A DNA stretch of 42,253 bases, from positions 6,336 to 48,588 of the forward strand of contig CAMPET010000301.1 in NCBI GenBank assembly GCA_946803715.1. Direction: 5' to 3'. The stretch is from Beroe ovata. Taxonomy: Eukaryota > Ctenophora > Nuda > Beroida > Beroidae. How positions within the stretch are numbered: position 1 is the first letter of the stretch; each line of letters opens with the position of its first letter. A program made the position numbers and the translations under genes. The notes under the pieces are model-generated. The model saw only the letters and a list, made by a program, of their open reading frames with translations. It was not told where the DNA came from and made no database searches. Of this stretch, positions 22,182 through 33,613 are shown in pieces.

Positions 22182-25100
22182 ATGAGTAATAAGCCACAGT
22201 TGATCCGAAAGGCATCGTCTATTGACCCTGTAAAGTACAAGGAGACTAAAGATTATTGGTAAGTTGTTATCGGAGAGGTCTACTTTCTTTTGCAACTTTG
22301 AAGTAGGGTACCCCGTACCTCTTAGGAGAGCTCACTTCTCATATGATGATCTCACTCGGTATTCCATTGCGTTGATTATTGAATTGGAAGTTTGATTTCG
22401 ATGATCAAATGGATTCTACACTATATTCTCTCTTTCATATTTCAGGGAGGGCTATGATACGGGTGTTTTGCCACCGCCGCAAGAGTCAGCCAAAGAAATT
22501 GAACTGGTCAGTTACATTCAATATGTTATCCTAGTCTCTACCCTCTTTTTCGTTTTGGTAACCCAGTAGGTAACCAGTAGGTAACCTTGTAGGTAACCCA
22601 GTAAGCTAGTAGGTACCCAGTAGGTAACCTCGTAGGCAACCTCGTAAGTAACCTTATCATCATACAGGCAGCTGAGCTGGAGGAGAAGGAGGCACTCATC
22701 CTGAACCTCACCGATAAGATTGGTGTTCTCCAAGTGGCTGTATCTCAGAATGAAGTCAACAACCAGGTCCTCCAAGGTAGCTGCTGTCAAACGGTTCACT
22801 GTTGACTTCCGTCGTCCGTTCCCGAGATTGATTCGCAAATTGTACAATTTAGTCACCGTTTTTAACGTGGTTTCCTCTCTCAGATCAAGTGGGCAAACTG
22901 CAAAGCGCCATGTCATCAAGCGATGGCACGATTGCCGAGTTGAAGGAGTGTATCGGTGGATTGAGCACGGAGAATGAAGCTCTACATGAGAAGATAGGTA
23001 ACTGTTTAGATCAGTTGAAAAAGCTAGAAGTTGAGGTGTCGAATGGGGAGTGCAAAGTCCATGATATGGACGTTGAACTGACGAAGCTCAGTAAGCAGAA
23101 AAATGTCCTCTGCCAAAGACTAGGTAACTCCAATACAAGCACCATAAGTATCCTCTTCCTGTAAAAACAGTCTTTTCCATGCAACCAATATCCTCTGTGA
23201 GCCTGTGTTTGCCACTATTCTTGACACCAAACCTTCTCAATTCCAATTTTTCGATAATTCCTCTTCTCTTCTTCACACAATTTCCATATCGTTGGAATGA
23301 ATGATTTGACTTTCTCTTAACTTTCATTCTAATCAATTCATGTCGGCAAACTATACAATATAGTTTGTCTATATGTCGGGACGGCAATCTTGACTTTGCT
23401 AACTATAAGGGGAGAAAGAAACACTGATTAGCCAGCATGTTGAGCAAATTTCCCAGCTAGAGACTTCTGTCAAGGAGAACGAGGAGAGGAACACACAACT
23501 CGAGAGTGAGTATATTGAGAATGAGAGCATTGTTTCCGCGTGAGTATCGAGTTATGGATACATCTGGCCGCTCGTGAGATATGCAACTCAGTTGAGCACA
23601 ATGAAATCTATTTCTTATCTTAGTTGAGCACAATGAAATCTATTTCTTATCTAGATGATTCCTTATCTTTAAATGCCTTAATCGAAGAATTGGACGACAT
23701 GTTTGACCACTATCCAGGTAAAGTGAAGCGGCTCGACGGTAAGGTCGACAAAGCCGAGACGACAATTGAGGAATTGGAAGGGCAGATCAAAGTACTGAGT
23801 GAGGAAAAAGATGCTCTGAGTAAAACATTGGGTATGCTGTTGACCTCAGTGAATCGTTTATGAATAGAGGTGCTATTAAACGAGAGATATTTGATTGTTA
23901 ACGAGGGATTTGATTATTTCATCATATATCAGAGGAGAAAGAAGCTCTCATATTGGATCAGATTGAGAAGACTGGAGAGCTTCAGGATGCTGTCTCTTTC
24001 AACGAATCGTGCAATAAGCAACTGGAAGGTAGGCAATCGTCGAAATGTCAGATGGGCGATTGATTCAGAGTCTATTATCAACCAGAGGAATACCAGAAAT
24101 TTCCTTCAAATTCTAAAAACAATCTCTATAGTCTACATTTATCTTTTCTTGGGCACTTACTTGTCCCTCCTTCAGAAAAGATCCGCTGTCTTGAACTGGA
24201 AGTAGCAAAGGGGGAAGCTACGATCAGTGAAATGGATACGCAGGTCGGAGAACTTAGTAAAATGAAGGATTCTCTCAGCTTCAAGATTGGTGAGAGAATC
24301 AAACATTCTCTGATTTCCTAGGTGTAACTCATGATGCTCAAACGAAACCTTGTAATCCCTACTATAGTTACCCTAACAGATCGTATGGAAGAAGGAGTAA
24401 AGAACGCTGAGAAAGAAAACATGGACTTGAGATGTGAAAAGGCTAAGTTGGATAGAGAGAAGAAATGTCTGGAAGAGTCGCTTGATGGAACAAAAGCTGA
24501 ATGTCGTAAGTGCAATGAATAGATTCTTGGGGGCGATTTCGGCTAACTTGACTTTGAGCATATTATAATTGAGTGAAAACTGAAGATTGGACTTCTCTAT
24601 TTCTTATTTTTGCGCGCAAGAACCCCTGTGAGTTCTGGTTTTCATGGCAACTGTCTATCTTGCAGGATTGTTGGAGAGTCAGCTTAGCAACCACTGTATC
24701 CTTCACTCCAGCCCAAGGAGATGCGGTGAGAAGACCATCGAGGAGATTGGACTCAGCCTCAAAGTGGAGAAACTGACCTCCGAAAACGAGATTCTCAACA
24801 AATCCATTGGTAAATTCATTAGATCATGTCAATTGGCAAATCCGTGACTTTCGATAGAATGTTAATTCCTCATTTCATGAGAGTGAATTTTATCAAGTCA
24901 CCCATTATTTCAGAAAGGGCACAGGAGCGGGCTAGAGAACTTGAGGAAACAAACAGATCACTGAGGAACAGCAATATGGAGTTGGACATTGAGAGACTCA
25001 AACTCAGGAATAGTCTGAACAAATCCAAAACACGATCAGGTAAAACTTAATTTGTCAAACAATAATTAGAGTGAAATAATAGATATTTGTCTATATTTAT

Positions 25101-25432
25101 AAAATCCGATATTATCCTGATCCTTATACAGCGATCAATTGGGAACATGCCAATGTCACCTCATATCCACCTCGAATCCATTCTGGATATCGCTGTAATT
25201 ACAGAACCATTTCTCAGAGTACAGACCATCCCGCAGCCCTAGCCCGCGACGTAACCTCACCACTACATCGGACACCACTCTGGACGATAACTGTCCGATC
25301 TGCAACTGCAAACACTCGTACCTCAACTCGACGGTGTGCAGCATCTGCAACTACCGACACACTTCGTGTCCGCGGAGTCCGTGTTCCAAGTACACACGTC
25401 TCCTCACCGATGAGAGTAACCGGAGCTTCTGA
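22182..25432 (+). CDS. Coiled-coil protein with exon-matched repeats and C-terminal Cys-rich motif
   Basis: There are twelve coding exons: 22182-22258, 22446-22506, 22668-22776, 22884-23123, 23410-23505, 23655-23831, 23933-24028, 24176-24289, 24380-24505, 24666-24809, 24914-25039 and 25218-25432, giving 526 residues. From the third exon's end on, every intron is phase 1. The N-terminus is short and basic (MSNKPQLIRKASSIDPVKYK). Residues 47-455 are almost all coiled coil, in alternating repeat types: a 32-residue type starting EKEALI or EKETLI, and a type of about 38 residues ending LSxEKDALxxxLG. The last exon is Ser/Arg-rich and then has cysteines at 481, 484, 486, 496, 499, 506 and 511, in pairs (CPIC, CSIC), which suggests zinc binding. 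A structural or scaffold role is likely. I do not recognise an ortholog. Confidence 0.85.
22555..22656. repeat. Splice-donor-like minisatellite in intron 2 of the coiled-coil gene
   Basis: About eight imperfect units of 10-12 bp are built on AGTAGGTAACC. Most contain AGGTAAC or AAGTAAC, close to a 5' splice-site consensus, and they lie between the real donor at 22507 and the real acceptor at 22667. Confidence 0.85.
23592..23654 (+). repeat. Tandem duplication containing a 3' splice site
   Basis: Units of 32 and 31 bp (ttgagcacaatgaaatctat followed by ttcttatc and an AG) sit head to tail, so the acceptor of the exon at 23655 is present twice. The downstream copy keeps the reading frame; the upstream copy leads to a stop after 12 codons. 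Confidence 0.9.
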
Positions 25433-25490
25433 AGAGACGTCTTTTCCGTCGCGGAGACGTCTTAAAACGTTTGTAGAGACGTCTCATCTT
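25433..25490 (+). repeat. AGACGTCT palindromes in the presumed 3' UTR
   Basis: Right after the stop codon, the 8-bp palindrome AGACGTCT occurs three times within about 55 bp, each preceded by G. It could be a simple local duplication or a protein-binding site. No canonical AATAAA was found nearby. Confidence 0.7.
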
Positions 25491-26019
25491 ATGAAGACAC
25501 TTGAGCATATCTACTGAACAATGATCTTATCGCGGTGCAGTGAGAAAATACAATGTGGTGTCGGAATATAGCAATTCCATGTAGATAGTAGTGCCGTAGC
25601 TCGCGCCGGACTGCCGCAGACATCACAGAGAAACGGTTAAAAGTGGTAGTTAATGTTACATGGTATGATTGAATGTTTGACGAAATATTATCACGATATT
25701 GGCTTAATGAAACAATGGATTGGCATTCTTTTTTGCCATTTCATCATATGAATTCAAAGTCTGTATATTTGGTAGTTCATGTTCAACCAGTTGAAATTGA
25801 TTTCAGGTTCTGAGAGTTTCATCATCTTTGATCAAGTTTGTATCAGTGTATCTATAGATGACTTTCTTCAGTTTACTATTTACATTGACCATTCTTATCG
25901 ACTGAATTCAACTTCATTTCTAGCTCCATGACACACGTTAATGCAATGATGAGGCTCTAGCTGACGGATGGAGAATGGAGGATCACCGCAGCACGGGGGG
26001 TGATGCGAGCACATTACCG

Positions 26020-27992
26020 CTAGGGAGTTTCTGGACTGATCGACTTTGAGTCGGAGTAACGGGGAATACTGTCTTCTTCATCTAGCGAGGTGGGTTCGTT
26101 CCTCAATCCTGAGTTATATAATTTCTCAATGGAGTAGAAGAGCTGATGTGCATTTCATTTTCATCAATAGATTTAAAATTGTGACGTCAAATTTCGGTCA
26201 TCGCCTTTGTACTATCTATTATCTCGAACACAGACTAAGGAGTTCAATATACTCACTAATACTGAAGCCGATGAACTGGTTTTTCAGCTCCCTGTTCTCT
26301 GCTTTGAGTGCCTCCATATCCTCCTTCTGTTTCTCCATCTGAGACATCAGCAGACGACACGTCTGCTCCAGATCTTCCAATCTTCTGTCTTCCTGCAATC
26401 GTTATATTTGGAACAATAATCCCGATTGCGAAAAACACTCACTCCGATATTTTGAAAGGAAGCGAGCAATAATCAGACTTATGTCTCGAGGTAAGGGAAG
26501 CGTGGCGCCGGGGTGGCGCCATCACCAATACCTGTATAGCGGGTAGTGAACTGCACGAATTCCCTTCCGACACCACTTTCTCCTCACCCTCCACCAGTCC
26601 GTTGCTAAGGTTACCGACTGTCTCATACTGAGCTGCCTCCCTGAACTCCGACTCGATGAACTGGTTATGTTCCAGCTCATCCACGGCTGTATCCAGCGAG
26701 CTCAACTTCATCTCAAATGCTTCAAGTTGCTCGGTCACCATTTCAAATCTCTCATCACAATCTTGTCGTAGTTGGAAATGTTGGACCGTCAGTGATCTCC
26801 CGTTTTCTATCCCAGAATTCACACCATCCTCCAACTCATGTAGAACTTGCTGGGTTTTCTCTCTGAACTTATCAATTGTATCCTTGATGAAGACCATCTC
26901 CTTAACGAGTGAGGATTGGTCCGTCTTGATCCGTTTGTTGAGTGATTTCAACCTCTCATTCATTTCTCGTGACAGTTCACTCATCTGATGTTGTAGGTTG
27001 CACCGTGGTGATTTTGCTGGCGAACTCTCAAAACCGTTGCTATCGATATATTGGTGAATGACATCTGAGAATCCCTCTGAGAGGCTTGTGTACTCAGACC
27101 TGCGGATAGAGAATCTTGTCATTCGTCAAAACTTAGTGAATTTTCTGCTGAGTTCCCAAAGTTATTCCTAGCCGAGTTTATCTCCATGTCACTCCTTCTT
27201 ATCCTAGTGGAAATACACGGACCAATCATGACAGACTCACAAACCTGTTCGCAACTTCCTCCAGTTTGGTTACTCTCTCCTCTAGGGCAGCAGTGGAGTT
27301 GATTTGCTCTGCGTTCCGCCTCTTCAACTCAGTCCTGCTATCCTTGCTCTCCTTCTGCATGGTCTTCAGTGTCTGGACCATGTTCCTTGACAGACAGTCG
27401 AGAGCTGGAGAAAAAATAAAGATATTCATGATTCATTGCCAGCTGAACTCAGAATGAAGCATGGAGTCATCACACGAAATATTATGAACATATGTTCATT
27501 GTGACCCAACTCACATTTTATCTTCTGCTTGAAAGACTTGTCATTAAGTTTGAATTCCGTCTCGAGCTGGGTGATGAGACTGATCAGATCGATTGAGAGT
27601 TGTTTCACCTTCACCATTTCGGAACTTGCTTCTCTGAGAGTAGTGGGATGCGATGGTCGGCGATCTTAATTCCAGAAGAGATCAATAATTGGCAATTCAA
27701 CAGATTATGGATTTCATGATTGGCAATTCAATAACTATCATGGAATGCGATGAACAGTTACCTATTGAAAGCCGAGTTATCCAGTTTGTCGATCTGTCTA
27801 ACTTCCTGATCTGCTGCCAAATCCCCTTCCTCCCCTACCCTATCACAAGGTAGAGTGTTGTGTGAAGGAGCAACAATGAATCCGGAATCTTGTGAAGGAG
27901 CAACAATGTAGTCAGGTTCATCGTGCAAAGGAGCAACAGGAAAGTCACTAGGATACGTAGACTCTTCCGTACCAAACGATCCAGGCATCGCA
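26020..27992 (-). CDS. Coiled-coil protein, function unknown (six exons)
   Basis: The exons are 27992-27762 (ATG at 27988), 27633-27515, 27404-27245, 27099-26532, 26392-26257 and 26108-26020, ending in TAG; all phases match and the product is 432 residues. Residues 1-76 are acidic and unstructured, with three VAP-type repeats (VAPLHDE, VAPSQDS, VAPSHNT). Residues about 80-400 are mostly predicted coiled coil (for example MSELSREMNERLKSLNKRIK and the last helix around MSQMEKQKEDMEALKAENRE). The tail is Ser/Pro-rich and acidic (LDEEDSIPRYSDSKSISPET). The ATG is 4 nt into an exon behind acceptor attgcag, so a 5' UTR exon or an upstream coding exon is likely. No family is recognised. It lies tail to tail with the other coiled-coil gene, with 587 bp between the stop codons. 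Confidence 0.82.
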
Positions 27993-29070
27993 CTGCAATA
28001 TTGTGTATTTTGTGGAGGAGAATGTACACACACACAGCCACTCACAAAGTAAACGTACACATATAATTGGGTAATTACCGTGTTGTAAACAATGCAGAGA
28101 GCTAGTACCTATGTATGATCGTGCAAGTGGAGCTTGTGTATCTATGTATGTACCTATATCTCAACAAAACCCAAAGAGTTGAGAATGTTAACCTGGATAG
28201 GTAATGGGTATCTATAGTATCAACGCGCTAGATATAATCACTTCAAAGAAAACCGAAGAGTTGAGGATGTAAACCTTAAGATATACGCCCCCGAAACAAA
28301 AGGAAGAATAGAAAAGTAAGTAGAGATGGCCTACCCCTTGGTACTGGTATGTAACAAACCACGCACTCTAAAAAGTAGTGCTAGCGTAATAGCCTAATGA
28401 AGCAACCAGGAAGCAAAGTGAGTGCCTATATAATCCAGTGTATGCCTAATATCTAAGTATGGACATCAACAAGACTTAAACAGGCAATGTGATGAACGTA
28501 ACAATTGGCAGGGTAAAAACCACGCATACTTACTACTACCCATAGAAAATTAAGTAACTACCTTCCATCTAAACAACGAAATCGCATAACTTGGCAACCG
28601 TATTTTCCTAAAGAGAGTATAATCTAGCCCTGGAATTTGGTGTTTGAAAAGCCACAGCAGCGTTTAAACTCTGCACACGAACAATAAAGTAGGAAGTGTA
28701 GAAACCAAAGTATACGCGGCTAACTCGACTAGCACTAACGTGCGAGTGAAATACAAATTCCTGAGCACTTTGTACTATTTATACCTTTTTGTTGAATAAT
28801 ACCTATACTCATCAACTGTTATTGCATAATTAACACAAGGGTTTTACTTTAGATATGCGTTTAACCTTAGATTTGTTTGAGGAATTTAAGAGAATTCAAA
28901 TGTTGACTGGAAATTCTATGAAGCAAGCACGTTTAGTCAAAGCAAATAACCTAAGTATTACGATTTACAACCCGCCTGCATAATACTGCACTTTAATCTG
29001 TAATGCATTTTATGAAATTTACCACACAGACGGTATAAATACATGCTAAGTTTCCCAGAAATTTGGGAAA
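27993..29070. other. Intergenic stretch between two minus-strand genes
   Basis: AT-rich, with no supported reading frame. It should contain the 5' region of the 26.0-28.0 kb gene and the 3' region of the 29.1-31.2 kb gene, but I see no clear TATA box or poly(A) signal. Confidence 0.5.
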
Positions 29071-31158
29071 TTACTGAAATTTTGGAAAAGGTGGGCAGCA
29101 TAGAATTATTATATACTTCTCATCCTCTATCTTGTCTGCAATCGGATTCTCTTGCAGGCAGACAAGACCCCCGTCCACTTCTCGGCCAATGTCCTCCGTA
29201 CTGGAACTGTGGGCCCTACACGGTGATGGGCCCAGATCGGTGAGGGTCAACTTCCCCGCCAGAATTGTGGGATAGGACTTCCGGGCTGACAAGCTAGCTG
29301 GATAGAGAAACAAGATTAAGCTGTGAGTATCAGGAATAAAAATCTTTTATCCTTTGTCACAGTCGTAGCTCGTCAGTCAGTCAGATAAATCGAGTGTCAT
29401 TCAGCTAAGTAGGTACTCTTTCTCTAGGTTTACATACTTTTTCGTGTGAGGATGTATTTCCCCGCGAATCGGACAGGTTCAACGACACAGAATCTGTGAT
29501 CGGAAGGGAGGGGCCACTTTGCCACTGTCTCGAAATTACACGATATGAGCAAACTCTCGCGTCCACACGTGATACACCAGATATCCCGTCGTTCCACTGT
29601 CGTCATACCTGGGAAATTACAGTTCTTCACCTTCGTCTTTTTCAAATCTTTACTGTGTTATCCGGATTTCTCAGAAAAAAGATATATATCGGGCAGCTTA
29701 CATTCAACTTTATAAGTACGAATCCCGTCAAAGTAGGTTATTATTCCAATCTGTGTGTCCCAATGGATGTAAACCCTGTGGGAAACAGAAGGCTGAGTAC
29801 CATGATGATGTATGATTGGTAGATATTCATATAGGGGAGACACAACATTGATTGAGCATGCGATTATCTCACTGTCTTATTTCCGGATTGGTTGACAGCT
29901 TCAGTTTGAATCTCTTGTTTGGTGACACACTCAGCACCACCCAGTAAAGCGAGAACTCCCTCTCTGGGATTTGGTATGGGACTCCTCTTCTCAATAGCTC
30001 CCAATCTGTAAACCGTGATCAGTCATGGCAATGGTTAAAGAATCGCATGGACTGGAGTCGCATAGGTAACCCCCTCTTATCATGGACTCATATCCAAATG
30101 GAGACAGAATTGAAATGACTTCACGACTATTTGACCTTGGTAGATGGGTTTGAATCTGCAGCAGGATGATTGTTGGACGCCTCTACTGACTGGAGACTTT
30201 GTGTTTATCAGCTCAGTGGATGAGGACGGGAACTCGAGATCTAGTGAATGTACTGAGAGTCTTAATGTTCATGCTATGACCAGTTCATTTCATCATTGAG
30301 ATCATACATGGTAAAATGGATTTTAAGTTCCATGATTTATATGAATTCCATATTGATCTCTTATTTGTAGCCTCAAGCTTTTTCTCTACCCATACTTACC
30401 ATGGTGTGGGACTGCTGAAATATTGTTATCTGAGTGAGCAATTCTCTTCTTGGATCCACTTATCCCATTGCTACTACTACTGCCGCTCTTCCCAAGCTTC
30501 AGTGAGCCCCACTTCCCCAGAATGTGTCTCTGTAGTGAGGTCAACTTCCTCAGGGAACCTGGTCAAGTGATCAGAGACAAGTGATCAGAGTCAAGTGATC
30601 AGAGACAAGTGATCATAGTCAGGTGATCAGACTCAAGTGATCAGACTCAAGTGATCAGTTTAACCGTTTGGGAGACTGGGTTTGAGATTTCAGGATATAG
30701 GTTGATAAACGTATCATAAAGATCAAATCTGTGTAAAAGCTCTGCAGGTTTTGAGATGAATGATAGAGAATGAACTATCTCCATGCTCCTTCACTGACCT
30801 TGTCTGGAGTTGGTGACTTCATGAGATGTAACCAGGTCGGGGGTGGAGACACTCAGACGTTTCCGGCCTGTGATGGTGTGACCTTGCTCATCATTTTCTC
30901 AATACATATTCAACATTTATAGATGGTGAACAAGTAGCTCTGATTACTCATTATATGATGTCAATGTGTCAATGTGAAGGTCTCACCATATTTCCTGGAG
31001 TACCCACTAGTGATCTCCTTGTGAAGCATGGTCATATCCAGGGATCTTCTCCCATCACTCTTTCTGATCGTTTCTGAGGGAAGTATCGGGGATTGAACAT
31101 GAGCTGAGACCATGTTTCTAAGAAAAAGCTTCTATGTTTCCCTTCCCATACCTTGCAT
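29071..31158 (-). CDS. Protein of 308 residues, unrecognised family (eight exons)
   Basis: Coding exons are 31158-31152, 31073-30987, 30867-30799, 30558-30400, 30005-29873, 29775-29702, 29608-29438 and 29297-29071, ending in TAA; phases agree throughout. The first coding exon holds only ATGCAAG. Residues 1-107 are basic and Ser-rich, with likely phosphosites (SDGRRSLDM, RKRLSVSTPDL) and a basic stretch LRKLTSLQRHILGKWGSLKL. Residues 108-234 look like a mostly beta domain (REFSLYWVVLSVSPNKRFKL, VYIHWDTQIGIITYFDGIRT, DIWCITCGRESLLISCN). The C-terminus ends in hydrophobic IIILCCPPFPKFQ. I thought of PH/PTB-like and other beta-sandwich folds but see no motif that decides. A second frame of exon 30005-29873 is also open but breaks phase with its neighbours. 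Confidence 0.75.
30565..30660. repeat. 14-bp tandem repeat with TGATCA core, intronic
   Basis: About seven units of AGTGATCAGAGWCA or close variants lie in the intron between exons 30867-30799 and 30558-30400, ending 7 nt from the acceptor side. Each contains the palindrome TGATCA. It is probably a young minisatellite. Confidence 0.9.
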
Positions 31159-32075
31159 CAATGAAGCTGCTTATGATCCATCAATTCAGATTACTGATTG
31201 TGTATCTATGATTACAATGATCCATGCGATGAACCATTGCTCTTTGGAGAGAATCAAATCAGAAGTTTTACTTGAGTAATGTTGTTGGAAAACTTTGAAA
31301 CACTATGTTACAAGCATACTGACTATAAAGTACTGAGCAAGGAAAAATGCACACGCACACTCTAGTATCATATGTAGTAAAGGCAAATATCTCTCCATCT
31401 CTTGAGTTAAAACTTCGCGAGAGAAGTCAGGGAAGTGTCACTATGCGACGTGATATCAACAACAACAGGATGTTTCTACAGAACCCATGTTATATCTGAG
31501 GGTGTGTTGCTACGGGCAATTATAACGGGACATTATATAGCACCAGAAAACCACTTTTTACGTGTGTATAAGTAGCTGTGATGGATGTACAATAGCGCTA
31601 GTTATCGGAAGCATGGGCAGAAACACGATTTATATTACAAAGCTGCTGGTGAAGCAACAAAAGTTCTCCCGGCGAGCACAAGAAAATATTATTGCACATA
31701 CTTGTACTTTATACGCTCGCAGCGAGCCATGTACCTCTACGAGAGTCACGAAGAGCTAAGGAGCATGAGTGTACGTGTGTGGAAAACAAGAATCCTTAGT
31801 TTGTACTTATCATATGAGGGCGTGTGATGAGATCTTATTAAAATAGAGATGAAAATGAGATTTGAAGATGTTTTGAAGTGCAGATTGTTCTGTGGGAGCC
31901 TGTCCTAAGACAGCCAGACACCCAGTCTACGAATGTAGTGTGGACAAGCACACACACGCACACGCGGTGCTAGGAGCAGCACTCAAGTGGTGTCAGCGGC
32001 AGAAGAAGTGTAGTACATGGACCATGATACTACGGACTGGAGGCCCTGTGTGTATGTGTGTGTGTGTGTGTGTGT

Positions 32076-32134
32076 NNNNNNNNNNNNNNNNNNNNNNNNN
32101 NNNNNNNNNNNNNNNNNNNNNNNNNNNNNNNNNN
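32076..32134. other. Assembly gap (59 N)
   Basis: The gap is flanked on both sides by (TG)n, so it almost certainly marks an unresolved microsatellite length. Confidence 0.99.
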
Positions 32135-33581
32135 TGTATGTGTGTGTATGTGGGTGTGGGTGTCTGTGTGTCTGTGTGTCTGTGTGTGCGTGCGTGTGCG
32201 TGTGGAACCAGCAGTGCAGATCAGTGCCCGCGAGCGACAGTGTACTGACGATCATGATGGATAGTGTGTCTGCAGGTCTGCTGTAGAGTGTCTGTCTGTC
32301 TGTCTGTCTGTCTGTCAATACCAGGACCTATGTGTGATGTATCTCGCACAGAAAATAGAAACGAAAATTGTTTCAAGTACACAATCCACACTATACCAAT
32401 GACAGAACAGCCAGCCAATAGCATAAAGAGATCATATTCTCACACGGCGACACTGTCTAGAAAGTCGCATCAGACCACCGATAATCGGTAATTGATCGGT
32501 AATTAGTGTAACACTCCTCATGTTGGAATGAAGATCATTATCATTATTGTCATACTCATGATGCCGACAACACATGCGGACATTACATTGAATCTGGATC
32601 ATCATCACCGCCCCTCATGGTATAATGTCGCTATCTCATCATTTTGCGAGGGCAATCTCACACATGATGTATGAGGATTGAAGAGCGATAAGGGCAAATA
32701 TTATAAAGGAGCATAATATGTGCTGGTTACATGGAGTTGGCTGTGGCCTCATCGATAGTATTGGTAACAAATGAAGAAGTATTTGACAGATGAGAGTCAC
32801 AAATATTGACTAATCAAACAGAGTTGAGTATACAATCACATTGTTATGGACAGGTTCCTAGAGCACTGAGCAGCTATGGGTATGAAATTAGCAGCAAAAC
32901 CTTTTGTATCGTACTGTTGACAGTACTGTTGTTAAAAAGTACTGTCTACTCCTCTATAACCAGTACTATTCGTCAGTGCAAGGAGTTGCTTGACAGAAAA
33001 CAATTGTAGCCCTGTAGGTTTTACTGCATACTGGAATTTTGCCAACGAGGTTGCTCTTTACCTCTCAACAGTTCATGAAAGTTGAAGCTACTTCCATTTC
33101 CTGGTGCCTGGATGTAGGTACCTACTGGAGGGCAAATATATGCTCTCATTGATCACTGGACACTTCTCTATGACTAGGTACTTAGGACGAGAATTAGGAT
33201 CAGGAAATTTAGGGGCTGAGAAGATTCCAATGAAAAACAGAATATCGGACTCTGTCCAAGCTGTTTTCTTATGGTGGGAGTATTGCTCGATCATGCCGGA
33301 CTCATTCGAGAGAACGCCGCATATTCCCACTCAATAACACGATCCTCAATAACACGATCCTCGGTTTATTTTCTAATGGTCACCGCTCCAGTGCCACATC
33401 GATTTCCACTATCCAGCACCACTATGGTTTCCCCCTAGCCTCAAGCTCTAGGATCTTTTTCTCCTCGAAATCTATAGACCACATTCATTGTTGCGAGTTT
33501 CTGACCCATTGTAAGGTTCCCCCATGGGGTTTATGTATACACTGGAGGGATATTAATGTGTTGGTTCCCTTTATCAGGTGT

Positions 33582-33613
<32 letters not shown>

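Noticed and set aside
29873-30005. Alternative open frame in this exon, starting LGAIEKRSP
   Set aside because: It looks coding-like, but only the other frame keeps phase with both neighbouring exons, and this one stops in the next exon.
31892-32318. Open frames on both strands around 32.0-32.3 kb
   Set aside because: Same cause: microsatellite plus a 59-base gap.
33088-33337. Open frames on both strands near 33.1-33.3 kb
   Set aside because: Neither has splice framing, biased composition or a recognisable motif; kept as intergenic.
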